The position numbers and the translations under genes are program-made. A stretch of DNA of 64,000 nt, taken from positions 10,974,001-11,038,000 of the forward strand of contig NC_061126.1 in the NCBI RefSeq assembly GCF_905220365.1, read 5' to 3'. The notes under the pieces were generated by a model. That model was given only the letters and a program-made list of their open reading frames with translations, searched no databases and had not been told where the DNA came from. Below are positions 14,803 through 28,912 of the stretch, piece after piece. This DNA comes from Vanessa cardui (taxonomy: Eukaryota > Arthropoda > Insecta > Lepidoptera > Nymphalidae). The first letter of the stretch is position 1; every line of letters starts with the position of its first letter.

Positions 14803-15659
14803 TTTTAGCTGAGCGCCTCTCTTTGTTTTGTTAATTCTTTTGCTGCTACGATTTCAACACATAAAACCAAAAATAGTGTAACTGTAACAGAGATCTATGT
14901 TTATTGCTATTCTGAAAAGGGCAAGTTTTATATATTTCTGAGTCTAGACTGAGCAACTATACTATAAATGGTATCATTACGTCAAACTTTAATCTCCTAC
15001 ATAATTTAACTGTTTTTTTAATTTTTTTTTTTTTATATAGGATAAATATTCTGTTTTAACCTTTTCTTACTTGAAATTTTATTCGAAATAGCCTTTAACT
15101 AATTTTAAGAATTTTCATGAAACGTTTACATATTCAATATAAATAAGCAACTAAAAAGTAAATAAATTTATCTAAAAGAAATCCTGGTTTCAAATCAGCA
15201 GAGTTAGCGATTGTTTTGTTCGTGCCTGGCGAGTGCCCAGCGCACGTGGCCTGCTTACAAATCAACCTAGACTTGGTTATAGGCTGCCTACTTGCAGTCA
15301 AAAAATAAAGCTTCCGGCAGAAAAAAGTTAAAGGGCTTATATTTAAAAATAACCTTAGCCTTACTAAATTAAAAGTGTAATATTATTGATGAAAATAATA
15401 ATTGGTAGTTATACAGAATATGTTAGATTAAAAACACAATATTTAGATATGTATTGTCGTGTTCTTGAATATATTTTTTGCGATAAAAACGTAACTGATG
15501 TTACCATTGCATTCTTCTTATATAGCACTTATAATCTTATATTATTATTTCTTCATTATCTTATATATAATTCGCGCACTCTTATTCTTCATCAGATTAA
15601 TCAATTCTACTTAATGAATAACGTATAGTATTTCATCCGCAAATCAACTTATCGATAAC

Positions 15660-15960
15660 TGATCCGACGGCTGCTCTTCAGTACAATTCATCTCGTTCCA
15701 CGTTTAAAAATATAAATTCCGCTTAAAATCCGCATGTGCCTTAACCCGTCGGCCGCTTGCCAAAAGTCCGGGTCACGTGCGCTTACATAACCCTCGACTG
15801 CCGTTGTAATTTTAAGAAGTATATTGGTTTAGTTTTTAGCGCAACTTCGCTGCCAACCGGGCCAGAATTAACCCAAGTTGCTTTATTGCGATTTTGTGGT
15901 CTTCTCGACAAATAGTGTGCGGCGCTGTTAAATATTATGCCGCCGAAACTCGACTAAATA
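15660..15960. other. Unique GC-elevated non-coding block
   Basis: The block is richer in CpG and more complex than its AT-rich surroundings (for example CCCGTCGGCCGCTTGCC). It contains no repeat signature and no coding frame that I can support. It is a candidate regulatory region only by composition. Confidence 0.25.
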
Positions 15961-18900
15961 AAGACTTTAACTCCGTTAACAAACTCTTGTATTTATTTTT
16001 CAACTGGCCACTTCTTGTTTGAGCTTGTGCAGTTTCTTATTCCATGGACTTTCAAAGTTGGAATTTGTTTTGAAATGATTTCTTAATTTAAATTTATTTT
16101 GCAAAACTCGCGACCTAGTTTATAGATTTCTTAAATTATATACATATTTCACTGCCATAACGATAAAAGTTGATCGTTCGTTGATATTTGGTTATATATT
16201 CCTTGAGTTTCAAATTTAACTAGTAATTCTTCCATTCGCTTGAATTGATTATGTATTGTCTCATATCTTGTATGTAATGTACATAACATTGTAGCCCGGA
16301 AAATACATTTCAGTGAGCATGCAATTTTTGCAACAAGAACCCAATCCTAGAAACACGGCCGAAGATCTCCCTCGCAAATTTACCTACGTAGTGTAGAAAC
16401 AAAGCGCTCCTGATTCGATTTAGCGACGAACGAACGATATCGTCTTTGATGTACGAATCAAAGGCAGCGATCCGTCTGTAATACACTTACCCGGGCCATT
16501 TCAGCCCCTTAACCCTGCCAGCGTTGCAGCCGGTCCAATAAGATTTTCATTAAGCGTTGAAAAGTTTTTAATGAGTGCGCATTTTGTACCCCACCCCAGT
16601 GGTGCACTGTTTAGAAACAATCCAATGTCATATTAATAGGATGCTTAGTGAAATAAAATTGGATTCCATTTCTATTCAAAGTTTCTATTCCAGAATCTAT
16701 TTGACCGTGTCTGTGTTGATCTTGTAACTATTGTATAGATTGTTAAAATAAAAATCTATTAGGATTAGTGTTGGTTGTTTTATATTTCCAAATTGTCATT
16801 TTAACAGAGAAGAATTTTAACCTCTTATTTAACGTGATTACAAAAGCAGTTAAGATAATAATTATTAAATACATACAATTTTACTATCCTGTAGACCATG
16901 TACAGTTAGGGTCAATGTTTTGAAACAACACTTTTTGAAAAAGTTTATACAAATGAGTGTCGCGAGTAGTATTTTTTCCTCTTAAATGTTTAATACATTA
17001 TACTTAAGTAGTAAGTTTTTATGAAGCAACCTTAATACACGAAATGCATTACAAGTAACTGCATTGCCAGCGCAACGTAGCGCCACGTAACGCCGCGATG
17101 AAGGCATCAATCAAGTGGCGTGGCGAAAGAACCACTTATCAGATCTGCCCTATTTGCTCCTACTTATAAGTAATTTCCTCGAATCGATTTGTTTTGTTGG
17201 TTTAAGGGTAGTAGCGTTAAAGACGTTTCACATAGCTCAACTGTTATTAAAAAAACACTTCAAATTTTAATAAAAAGTTTGTTCATGATTCACGTATTGG
17301 ATGCTTATGTAAGTGTACATAAAACACACTTTCTGTTTATTAATGCTAACAGAAATAAATCTAAAAAGGCTAATAAAAAAAACTGACAGTACAAGAAAAT
17401 ACTCTTACAGTTATTGATAAGCACGTAATTGTGTATTGCAATACATATAAGCACGTAATTTTATTATTAATAAAAAATATAGATTTAACAAAAAACAATA
17501 TTGAGTTATTTTTACGTTACAAATTAAGAATTCGTTAATCAAACGCAATATTCCAATTTATTATCTGCTTTTATAGTACAGTGTGTATCGAGCTTAATAG
17601 GCTTGATATCCGCAAGACAGGCAATCTATTGCCAGCGAAGTCACTTGTCAAAAGTCAGCGATAGACGTTGATTAAAAAATAATTTCCTAGACCACGGCTC
17701 GGTTCTTCAGCTCGATGTTTATATCATAATTCCGTGCCAAAACCACTCGTATTGACGTCTTTCATTTTTGCCTCAGTTTGATGTTTATAAAATGTTACAT
17801 AAACGAAAATAATTGGTGTTCTGTGATTGAACGTTCTAAGTGCTTTTATAAATAATGTTATTTAATCAATCAAATTGGTAGATGCTTAGCGATATCTTCA
17901 TTCCATTATGAGGCTCTATTGAACTTGTTCTTGCTTTTCAATTATTTTTCTAATATTTTAAGCCTAAATATCAAACGTTACCGCTACGTACCAGGACAAG
18001 ATCTGTTAAATATCTTATTTTGCTGCTTCAGTGTGAGTAAGTGTGTTAGTCTAATCTACACATGTGTTTGAAACATCATAAGACATGCGTGAATATTTGT
18101 TTTTCTTTATCAATCGTCAAGCGATGAATTATAAACATATTTAATTGAAAGTCAGGTATTGATTTGAAATTATATGTGATCGATTTAGAATGACGTATTA
18201 TATCCTTCTACTACTAGCCTTCAGCTATTATTTGTTATTCTATTTATAATACTAAAATAAAAAAATAAATTAATAAAGTATGCTAAAACTGCAATGCTAG
18301 AATTTCAATGACGTATTTTATATTCAATGAAACTAACTAGTGTGCAATGCAACTATCCGCTTTACATGTTTTAGGCAAAGCAACCTTTTTCTATACAATT
18401 TACTTTAATTTCCACAAAAATAAAATACTGTTTCAGATTTACTGCGTTCAAGTATCAGTGTAACTCGACCGCAAGCAGCAAAGTTCAGCCGCACTATGAG
18501 AGTTAGACAAATATTTTAACCGACAGCGTAACATTACAAATTGCAATATGAAAATTATAATATTTCTAACTTCGAATAACGAATTGACGACCTAGAAATC
18601 ATATCAAAAGAATGTATGTGAAATGCGAAGGCTATATATTCATAGATATTATATTTGATATACACAATATTAAGTTAGTTATCTGTGGTGTAGGTACGGT
18701 GACGTCCTAATAGGTCACAAGTGTGTGCTACTTGACCATTACTACCGGAAATACATGAGGAATCGAGCCAAAGTCGTTACGTTTTTTTGTTGTGATTATT
18801 AGATTAGAAAAACTAGTTTATTGAAAAACTTTAAATCACTCAGACTTGTAAAATGAACTTGAAATCCACTACCGTTGCTAAATGGACACGCGTTTTATAC

Positions 18901-20351
18901 AGATTTAGATATGCTTTTTACTGGTCGCAGCTTAAACCCTAACGAAGTTACTAACTTACTATTAATTGGCTTATCGATTCGTCTACCGCTCGGCTAAAAA
19001 TAAAAAAAGTATCAATATAGCGAATAAAACAATCATGATTCATATATAATTACACAGCACGTTCATATACAATATCCACACACATAAAATACAACGCACA
19101 CAAGCACACTTACTGTATGAATAGACAATACCATGTTAAACACTAAACATTTGATTCACGCACACAAATACAGTAATAAATTTATTATATTTGTGGTCTA
19201 GTTTATCTTCTGGCGTACTAGAGTAGAGGAGAAATTTACCATTTCTAGACGAATAATTATATTCTGAACAACATTTGTTGTTTTGTTTTTACTTGACTTA
19301 TTAAATTAATTATGCGATGTATTTGACATGATTATATATACCTATTTAATATTTAAGATTTGTCTTATATAGAAAAAAAAAACTTTAATTTATAGGAGAA
19401 GTTTTTAATTCACAATCAAAACATCTATTATTCAAGTAGGCGTTTTCTTAAAAACACTTTTGAGTCGTTATTTCACTGTTAATTAAACAACTATATTTAT
19501 AAATCTGATGATGTACGTAATAGTATTATCAAAAGAAATAAGTCTAAAGATAAAATAATGTTAAGTAAACTGTGTTATATGACCATTTAAATTTTATTTC
19601 TCTACTCGGCATTATTATTTTACACTCTTATTTTACACAGAACAGCAAAACAAAGCTTATCTAGCAGCTGACTTAACAACCTTAATTATAAAATAAAAAG
19701 CCATTTAATCTAACCACTAAATCGTTTAACCTATTAAACATTTACAACGAAAGTTTCAAGTCTAGCACATTGTTAAAATTTCAGTCCAAACATTGCTTTA
19801 ATTTCACACAAACCTTGTCTCTATATTCAAACGCAATTACGTCGCGTCCCGCAAGAAAGCCCGCGATAATTGTGATGCAGAATTTATCGAAACTTAAGAA
19901 GCCGTTCATTATTTTGCTCCTATTGTTCTTGAAAATAACGTTTTTCAACAAAAGAACCGCTAAAATGAAGATATACCCTGAGTCAAGCCTGGGGCGTTAA
20001 TGGCTTAAATTATTTTTATGGAGGTCGGGAAAGAAGATAAGCTAATGAGGTACTGGTATATCCTCTATCTTGAACGATGACTGTCCGCGGAATTGACATA
20101 TGATTATAATTATTTTAAGACACTATGCAATTCTATTGTTTACGTACGCGCTGCATAGTCTTTGACTATTTCAAGTAATAGTAGCATAGGATATCCATTA
20201 TTTCAGGTACAATATAACACAGTAAAGAGTTTTATCAAAATCAATTTTATGTTTTTTGACAGATACCTAATATTTGCTTAATCTTACTGTTGCTACTGTG
20301 GATATATTTTCATAATTTATATTAATATTAATTTTCCTAACATTGTAAAAT

Positions 20352-20515
20352 TACGAACTCAAATTCAGCAAGGATCACCGAGTTTGCGTGTGTTTAATTT
20401 GTGTTTATAATTATCCATCTCATGCCCCGCGGTGAAGGAAAACCTTGTATGAAACCAGTGTATGATATTTGCTCTAAGCTTTTTTGTTAAGAGGAAAAAG
20501 GCCGTAAGGTCTGTG
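20352..20515 (+). repeat. Degenerate copy of the (GTT)n SINE
   Basis: The order of blocks follows the SINE at 4071: TTTAATTTGTGTTTATAATT, CATCTCATGCCCCGCGGTGA, AGGAAAACCTTGT and a remnant of the AGGAAAAAGGCC region. The tRNA-like head is poorly preserved and the (GTT)n tail is lost. Confidence 0.6.
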
Positions 20516-22039
20516 ATTATTCTACTTCTGGTCAGCCGTTACTTTTACACCATGTAATATAAACAACAACAAGTAATTGCTTAGATACGTCTTAGTTATC
20601 ACTGAAAGCGTGCTCTCGGTAAACATATCCGCTTTCGTTCAACTAAAATTACACAAAATCAAATCCGATCTTATCTAAACTAACAATATTAACAAAGTTC
20701 CCTAACTCCGCTCGATAGAGGTTATTGACAACACAATATCCGTCCGGGCCGGATCGTACGCATGTCGGCGTATAACGGGTGTGATAACGGAGATGCTAAA
20801 AGGCTTATCGACGCTGTTCCCGAAATGTCGTGTGAAGTTTTAGATCAAACTAATATTAAATAAAAAATAACGGATCTATGCAATATCTTACCATAAATAT
20901 GAATTATAACTTAAAAAAATTTTACGCAATTAAACGGATCAATGACAATGGACAAACAACGATTTTATGCGTATCATATGAGACGCCTTCCTTCCCAAAC
21001 ATTGTCTAGTTTAGTTTTATTAATTACAAGACAAATAAAAGGTATACAAGTAACATCAGCATTTCAAGAGCATTATTAAACATTCTGTTATATGACAGTA
21101 ATGATATATCCAAAAAAGTATAAAGTAACCGATATTGAAATTAAAAAATCATGAAACTATTCAAACGAACAAGAACTAGTACAGCTTAATAGCGTTTTAG
21201 TATAATTGGATTAAATAGCTTTTTTTTTCAACTTTTTTTTTGAAGTGAATAACATTTCTTTTTTGTAATGCACCTCTGATACTTCTTCATGCCATGTCCT
21301 TTATTTTAAATAAAATATCAAAATAGATCGATTCCCAAACTATGTCAATCCCCTATGTTTATAATTCAAAACATTAAATGTTATTCATTCGTCTACCAAT
21401 GCAAATATTTTGTAACATCTTACAGTTTCCAATTACAGTTTTGATCAATTAATAAAAAAAGCTGACCAAATAGAATACCATAAAATTTGTCCTCTTATAA
21501 CCTGTAATATAGAAAATTATAGACAGTTCGAAGCCAGCCTTTGCTCGCGGGTTGTAGCAAAATTAGCAAAGTTCACGCCATCATTATTGGCGTCGGGCGT
21601 ACAAAGGGCGGCCTTTGTCAACGCATAATTACGCCGGCGCTGGAGGATGAGCAAATAAATATTACGGTGAAACAACTATCTTTAGATAAAACTTTGTATT
21701 TTATGCCAGTTTCGCGCGCTGTTCTATTTGTTTTGTTCTGCGATTGTTTTGTTGAGACATGTGTTAATTAAAACTTTGAACATCTGAATTGCATACCCAG
21801 AGGGTTTTAATTTCAATGGAATACTCTTGAAAAGTTGTGATTAGCATCATTAAGATATTCTCTTGAAAGTAGAGTTATAATATTAATTGTTCTTCTAGCA
21901 CCTCATAAAAATAATATATTTATTTTCAGTTCGACCAACGATAAGAAAATAACCTAATTTTATAAAACAAATATAAGAAATATTATCAAACAGGTTTAAA
22001 TAAAGTTAACTAAATTAACTCTGACCCGGAACCATCTAA

Positions 22040-22440
22040 CTGTATCTGATGTTAGACACCAAAATAGCCCTGAATATGCAAGTCGCCTTGTCAAAAACGT
22101 TTCTGTTAAACCAATCTGCCAAACTTTGCCAAGTTCGCCTAACGCCTCCGAAGGTCCACTTACAAGCGTTCAACTTGGGGCAATTCCGTCAAAACTCGCC
22201 GCTCTACAATTTGGTGCCCGCAAATTACACATCTTTGAGCAAGGCCGAAGTGGGACGGAAATGACCGAAGTCGCTTCGTTAGGGCTCGGATTGGACCCAT
22301 TGTAGTTCGCGTTTAATCGTCGCCGGACAATGGGCAATGACGCGATGTAATTGTCCCTAAATAGTCGCTGTTAAAGCGGCGAGCGCTGAAATCGCTTGAT
22401 TTTAATTGTCCCACCCACGCTAGCTCAGCGTTACGGTTGA
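22040..22440. other. Unique GC-elevated non-coding block
   Basis: The stretch has balanced composition and an open frame at 22049-22264 that matches no family I know. The higher GC continues past the stop of that frame, which argues that composition rather than coding keeps it open. Possible conserved non-coding element. Confidence 0.25.
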
Positions 22441-23554
22441 TATTTTTTTGAAACGTGATGATTTTATAACAAACGGTTGTTCACTTTCTCCAATAGCAAT
22501 TACAGAAATAAACCGATTGTTTAAAATTAACATGTAAAGATGCAAGGGAAAATAAAAAGAGCAATTACTCACGGTATAAATTTTACATTACAGAGTATTC
22601 ACATTAAAACAATTACACTCGTAGCTGATCACTCGACTACTGATGCTCTAAAGAGGAGCTCGGTTTATGACGAATTAATTTTGTTGACGATCATTTTTAC
22701 GTCACTATTATTGTCACGCAATAGGTTTTATGTTTTTTGTCACGTCGTTTATTTTTACAGGACAAGATACATAAAAATTCCCGTCTAAATTGTTCAGTTA
22801 TGAAATATTTGAGAGAAACGAAGAATTATTATAAAGCTTATCATATTCAGAATAATCATTAATCTATTTTTGTTATTATAAAATGATATGAGGTTTTTAC
22901 TCATTTAGTCTTATTACGTACGGCTTGTCGACATAAGTCCGGACGGAACATGCAAAGTCCCTTAATTGAAACTATAAATATAAGGCAGCCATTTTACTTC
23001 AGTGCTATTTTCGCGCCTTTTTCGCCTACGACAAAATGGACGTTCTCCGCGGTGTTATTTTTAAAGTTTGCATACAAAGTTCCTTTTGAAACTGTTGTTA
23101 AAACGATATTTTTTCTCAATTACATTTCTTTAGTGCTCAGTTTTCTTTATAAATTCTGCTGTTTAACAGCTTTATTAATATGCTTTTACTTAACTTATAC
23201 CATTTTTGTATAAAAAGAAATTATAATAAAATTAAAATGCAAATTTAAAATGGTATTTATCTGTAATTTAAAACGACGTAAGTAAAATACTCAAACTCCA
23301 ATAAGTAAAATCTTACCACTTAGAATCTTTGATATATCTACAATAAAGACCTTAATCCAAAAAGTAATGAAAATTTTGCATTCGCAATATGTCATGTCGT
23401 AATAAAGCCCATATGTCGCTTGCGGGCATTATTTAATTTTAATCCCACCAGTCCTTACAGCACATCATACATTGCTCATTTTTAAGAACATAATTTTATA
23501 CAATCAAGATAATAACAGCAATGTGTTATACAAAATAGTTATACTCCGTTTGAA

Positions 23555-23830
23555 TATGTAGTCCCCGCATCTACTTCGCTCCCCTTTCACCATCTATCGT
23601 CCCCATTCGGGGCGCGATAACCGCTTTTTATACGCATAATGCCCGGGATCTGGCGCTAAGCTGATAGAATTGTGGCGGAATCAGCAGCCCTTTTGAAGTT
23701 CTATTAAATTGTAACACTCGCGAGTTCGCACCAACGCGTCCATGAAATTGTGGCTTTATTCAAATTGTTCGAAATTATTGTTTCCTGCGGGAATTCAATT
23801 TAGGACTGCAAGGATCGATATCGCAAAATT
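23555..23830. other. Unique GC-elevated non-coding block
   Basis: This CpG-containing segment (for example CCATTCGGGGCGCGATAACC) is flanked by AT-rich DNA. No coding frame or repeat homology was seen. Possible regulatory block. Confidence 0.25.
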
Positions 23831-24303
23831 GAGTTATATAAACATAATCAGAAAATAACTATGAACGAGGAACACTCTTTATTCGATCATATTATTTCTC
23901 TATAACGGTCACGTTTTGTATAAAATCCATACATACAAAAATAAACTATCGAGTTGTGGTTTTACTTTACAATATATAAAATATCTTTAGTTTGTGGAGC
24001 TGTCTGGCTTATTCGATATTCGTTGGTGGAAATAAAAATGATTGATTTAATTATGCAGTTACGGTTCGGAGCTGGATTGAATTAACTCACGCGTGCCTTT
24101 AAAATAACTTTATAAAAAACGTTCAGCTGACACTTGTAATTTGTAAATAATTTAATCTGATGTTTCATACGTATTTTTTTAGAACGAACAAATTTTATCT
24201 TTATCTGGAAATACATAAATTTGGCCCACTCGTTGACAAGGGCATCCAGTTGACGATAAACAACACAAATTGTATCCGATACCAAGCAATGCTCTGAGTT
24301 CGA

Positions 24304-24930
24304 TAACAACAACAACAACCTGTAAATTTCCCACAGCTGGGCTAAGGCCTTCTCTGCTTTTGAGGAGCAAGTTTGGACCATTTTTTTTTTATGGAATAGG
24401 TGGCAAACGAGCAGGAGGCTCACCTGATGGAAAGTGACTACCACCGCCCATGGACATCTGCAACACCAGGGGGCTTGCAGGTGCGTTGCCGGCCTTTGAG
24501 AAAGGAGTAGGCTCTTTTCTTGAAGGTTCCCATGTCGTATCGGTTCGGAAAAACCGCCGGCGAAAGCTGGTTCCACAGAGTGGTTGTGCGAGGCAGAAAA
24601 TGTCTAAGAAATCGCGCTGTTGTGGATTTTCGGACATCAAGATGGTGCGGGTGAAACTTAGAATTTTGACGAGATGTCCGAAGGTGAAATTCAGCAGCTG
24701 GGGTTAATCCGAACAATTCCTCGGAACATTCCCTGTGAAAAATTCGGTAGAAGATGCAGAGTGATCCAACATCTCTACGCAAAGCCAAAGGATCAAGGAG
24801 ATATATTCCATATTCCACGCTGTTCTACTGCAGGTTGGTGGAATACACATGTGGCATAATTTCTTTGAAATTAGGCACATGCAGGATTTCTCATTATGTT
24901 TTCCTTCACCGCCGAGCACGAGATGAATTA
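24304..24930 (-). mobile_element. SINE copy A, split by a LINE fragment
   Basis: Read on the minus strand, the 3' tail with (GTT)n lies at 24304-24378 and the middle of the SINE resumes at about 24811-24930. Between them sits a retrotransposon fragment ending in a poly-T run on the + strand. The tRNA-like head is missing where SINE copy B begins, so copy A was later disrupted there too. Confidence 0.75.
24379..24810 (-). mobile_element. 3' end of a non-LTR retrotransposon (reverse transcriptase C-terminus)
   Basis: The minus-strand frame at 24438-24818 reads LALRRDVGSLCIFYRIFH, then HPHHLDVRKSTTARFLRHF, LPRTTTLWNQLSPAVFP and FKKRAYSFLKGRQR. This is the characteristic C-terminal end of lepidopteran CR1/Jockey-type reverse transcriptases. 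It is followed by a short 3' tail and poly-A, seen as poly-T near 24381. Only about 120 residues remain, so it is a 5'-truncated insertion without the polymerase core. The first residues of the frame belong to the flanking SINE. Confidence 0.8.
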
Positions 24931-25206
24931 CAACAACAACAGCCTGTAAATTCCCACTGCTGGGCTAAAGACCTCCTCTCCCTTTAAGGAGAAGGTTTGG
25001 AACATATTCCACCACGCTGTTCCAATGCGGGTTGGTGGAATACACATGTGGCATAATTTCTATGAAATTAAGCACATGCAGGTTTCCTCATGATGTTTAC
25101 CTTCACCACCGAGCACGAGATGAATTATAAACACAAATTAAGCACATGAGTATTCAGTGGTACTTGCCTGGGTTTGAACTCACGCGTTCTAACCAATGAG
25201 TCATCT
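24931..25206 (-). mobile_element. SINE copy B
   Basis: On the + strand the element starts with CAACAACAACAGCCTGTAAA and ends in the inverted tRNA-like head, with TGGGTTTGAACTC as the B-box complement. It abuts SINE copy A directly. It belongs to the same family as the copy at 4071. Confidence 0.85.
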
Positions 25207-26310
25207 TAGAATGTCTTAAATTAATACAAATGTTAACGCAAGTATCATATTGATATTTAACTAAAACTATAATAAAACCTTAACTTTCCTCAGGATATCT
25301 CAGACATATACGTCACAAAGTCTTGTTTAGATTATGTCTTAATGATAACATTATAGAGAAATTAAGATTGTTATGTGCGCCTGAATGTATATTTTCTTGT
25401 AACTATAATATCTACAAACAAACCAACATCAATTCCCATATATCTCAGAGGCACTTTGCAGTTGTGTTTGTCGTATCATATAACTATTTCCTGTAAACAT
25501 AGATGACCAGTCTACGTGAACATGTTTAATCAACATACTAGGAATTTCTTTGATTTCATATTAATAATTAATTTACATATTGTATTGAGCAATTAAATTA
25601 ACGACAATGTTTAAGCAGAAATACTGAAATTGTTACAGCTTTTAGTAAGTATTGTACATATAAGTTATTTATGGTGTGTTTAAAAAACGTAACTTTTGTG
25701 AACAGAAGCTTTGTATATTAGCATAAGTAGTAAAGGACAATTAATAACTTAATATTTGTGTCTAGTTAGTAGAGTTTTTGTTTAATTATTTTATTGGTAT
25801 ATTTGTGTGGTTATCTATTCTGGATTAAAATCACTTTAATTGGTATATCAAGTCAAAACGTCGTAAGTCGACCAAAATATTACACATCACATATATTACT
25901 AAGAAAATCATTAGTTTGAACTTACTTAGTTCATTTTAAATGTAATTTATATTTTCCATTAAAATTATGTAGACGATGAGAAAATAACAAACGAAACATA
26001 TACTTACACGTCAAAATAGAGGAAGCTCTAGTTCTTCTAGTGCTAAATGTTGATTTGCAGTAATTATATTATGGGCTAAATGCAGTTTGCAAGAAGAATT
26101 TCTAATAGGAATGATAGAAATCTGTTTTTATTTTAATTAATTAATTATTTAGTTTCTCTTAAGTTGATTCTAAATTAACGACTAAATGATGATATGTTTA
26201 CTAGGAGGACATTACAGTAATATAAATATTGTACTATCATAAAAATTTCGAAGAAGGCATATAAAAAAAAGAAAATTCCATCTCTGCAGATGTAGTTAAA
26301 ATCATCGCAA

Positions 26311-27130
26311 CCTGGCCCAATACGCATTATCAGTGAACCGGCAGTTTTACGACGGTTCCAAGGTTTTACGTGCTAAGTATTTTTATTTGTTCGGGAGATC
26401 GGATAAGCCTGGTCGCGGATTACTTTCAGCCAATTCCCAAGCTTTTAAGGGCACCTGTCACGTTCCGTCCTACATTTCGGCGTACTTTGTTTATTTTTAC
26501 TTAGACGCTTTTAATGTGCTTGCCGCTGCTTGTTTTGAATCTTTAAGTAGTATAAGAAGGCACTAAATATTGTTATGAAAATTTGCTTTAATAGATTTTG
26601 GCTTATATTTTGATGTAATAAGATAAATAATAAGATTCACTAAAATGGAAAACTTCCGTTACTTAAAACGCCTAAAATAATCGCTATTTACATGAAGAAA
26701 TACTATAATTCAAGGATATTATTTATTTAAGTCCAATATCACATAAATCTTTATTTCGTCACATCCATCCATCCATCAGTTGTATAAACGGTACAATACA
26801 CAATGATCATTTAGAATGTCCCTTCTCATCTCAAAGCATATAATATCGTGAATAACGGCGTGGCACTTAATCGATACACTAGTGAGCCCATCATTTTGTG
26901 CCACAAAAAATGAGCGTCCAAGCGACGCGCCGCCCGCTGCTAATCCTATTTGCCATAGCAAATAAATTATATTGACCACAGATAATGTGTATCGACAGTG
27001 GAGTGCCGTACTGCCTCGAATATTTGTCACCTGTTACTGATAGCTATTGGAAAACTATATTTTATTTACGTTCCGCTTCGCGATGAAATTCTGCTTCACG
27101 GGTTACGGATTTTTGCGAGCATTTTTCTGC
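26311..27130. other. Unique region with two GC-elevated patches
   Basis: Patches at about 26330-26560 and 26880-27010 have more balanced composition than the flanks, and a short (CATC)n run lies at 26761-26777. The open frames here do not resemble known proteins. I see no other feature. Confidence 0.2.
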
Positions 27131-27984
27131 GGCGCCGGTATAATAGATGATTCTTTTTGGCTTAAAAAATACTGTATTTGTCTAACTTTATATATTTTTT
27201 TCAGTATCAAAACGAAGATACTTTTACGTTCCATTTTCAATAAATATTACAATGATTTTAAAATTCGATTCGAATTTTAAATACTTGATCTTATCTTTTG
27301 TTCATTTAGTTAATTCAGATTATATTATTCATATGATACGTGTCATTAATAGAATACATCATCACAAAACTACCATGTGTAGTAGGCATCTGTTCAAGCG
27401 ATAACTCATAATCCTCGAAACACTAAATGAGGAAACCCCTGATGGCTCATAAAGCGATACAGCGATGGAATCCAAGGAGTGATAATATAATTCCTTTGAA
27501 AAATGTATCGAAAAAACAAGTGGGTGTTTTTGAGGGGTCCACAATCGAATGTACAGCGAGGGAGCCACGGACTTGTGAAAAAATCCTCCGTTCAGTGTGG
27601 TTACGAATATGAAATATAGATCGAAAAACGTAATATTAAAACGTAAATGCAGAGATGCGAACTGGATGTGATGGAATACTCTTGTATACATTCTTCTTTG
27701 GTTTTAACGCGTTTTTATAGAGATGGCACTTCGCTGTTTACTCAAAGATATGTTTTATTTTCGTTTGCTTAGTGATATGTACGTTTACTTTTATAAAACA
27801 CGTAATTGAACTTTATTCAAAAGACATTTTGTGCGTTCTCGATTGTATGACATATTGTATAATTAACATTTTAGTGATTAATAGACTAACCTGTGTCTCT
27901 AACAGATTACTTTTATAAAGCCTTAAATACCTGTTGACTTCCAAGCAGGATACATTAATTGAAATAATTGTATTTACTGAGTTT

Positions 27985-28096
27985 CTTGCCGGTTCTTCTC
28001 GGTAGAATCTACTTTCCGAACCGGTGGTAGCTTCACTTAATTGTAAAATGACGATTCAAAAGTGCTTATAAAAGCCTACTTGAATAAAGTTGAAAA
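27985..28096 (+). repeat. 3' tail of a non-LTR retrotransposon
   Basis: The segment contains TTGCCGGTTCTTCTCGGTAG, CTTTCCGAACCGGTGGTAGC, AATGACGATTCAAAAGTGC and TTGAATAAAGTTG followed by an A-run. This is a very common lepidopteran LINE tail. It is younger and better preserved than the copy at 1862-1965. The 5' end is truncated. Confidence 0.75.
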
Positions 28097-28912
28097 AAAA
28101 AAGAAAAATATTATTTAAAATTAAGTTATTTTTAAAAATCGATTCAACAAAAGCCATCACTAAAATAACAATACATTTAAATATTCTGTTTTCGTCTTTT
28201 TTGAGGAGACTTACCTTATGTTTTGAAAACTTTTAAAACAGAAAATGTTTAGAAAACCTACCCAAAATACCCAAATTTGTGATTGAATAACATATATTCA
28301 TCTTTAAATAACTCCTAATGTTATTATATCACATATAAATAATATACTAAAAGTATAATTATTTTTAACGTACGTCTTATATTATGTTCGCTCCGACGGT
28401 GGTTTTTCTTTGATTTTGAGTACCTTTGAAATATTTACATGGAAATGTATTCAACGGCTCCGTTTCTACCCGTTACGTGATTTCTTGCCTTTTAATGACT
28501 TCATCCTTTCAAATGTTTTTTTGGAAGTGGCTTAATTAAAAATAAAAGATTCGACATTATGTTTAAGGTTAACGTATAACTAAGGCTTTATATTCTATTA
28601 ATGCATTCCATATAAAAAATACACTTAATATCTTCCTGGCTAGAATAAGCGTCAACCCAAAACAGAAAAACGCACCAAAGTTTCGTCAGTGTTTAATAAA
28701 GGACTTAAGTACACGCAAGAATAAGAAAGAGGACTGTAACATATAAAGCAACAATAAAATTTCATTTGCATAAATATTATCATTATCTAGACGAAAGTTC
28801 CATTATGATCTTGACTGTTATCGAACCCATTTTTAGTACAGATTTCGCATATAAGACTTAATCGGGTATCGCAAATACACACCTTTCATGTGACGACATC
28901 CGAACCTGACAT

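Noticed and set aside
22950..23213. 87-codon hydrophobic frame as a small membrane protein
   Set aside because: The hydrophobicity follows from T-rich codons; there is no homology, promoter or splice support.
24082..24576. 164-codon minus-strand frame that might be a gene
   Set aside because: It crosses the LINE tail and the SINE tail in a non-coding register; the only real coding remnant is the reverse transcriptase end in another frame.
26761..26777. Short direct repeats as a possible CRISPR-like array
   Set aside because: It is only a four-unit CATC microsatellite in an insect genome, without spacers.
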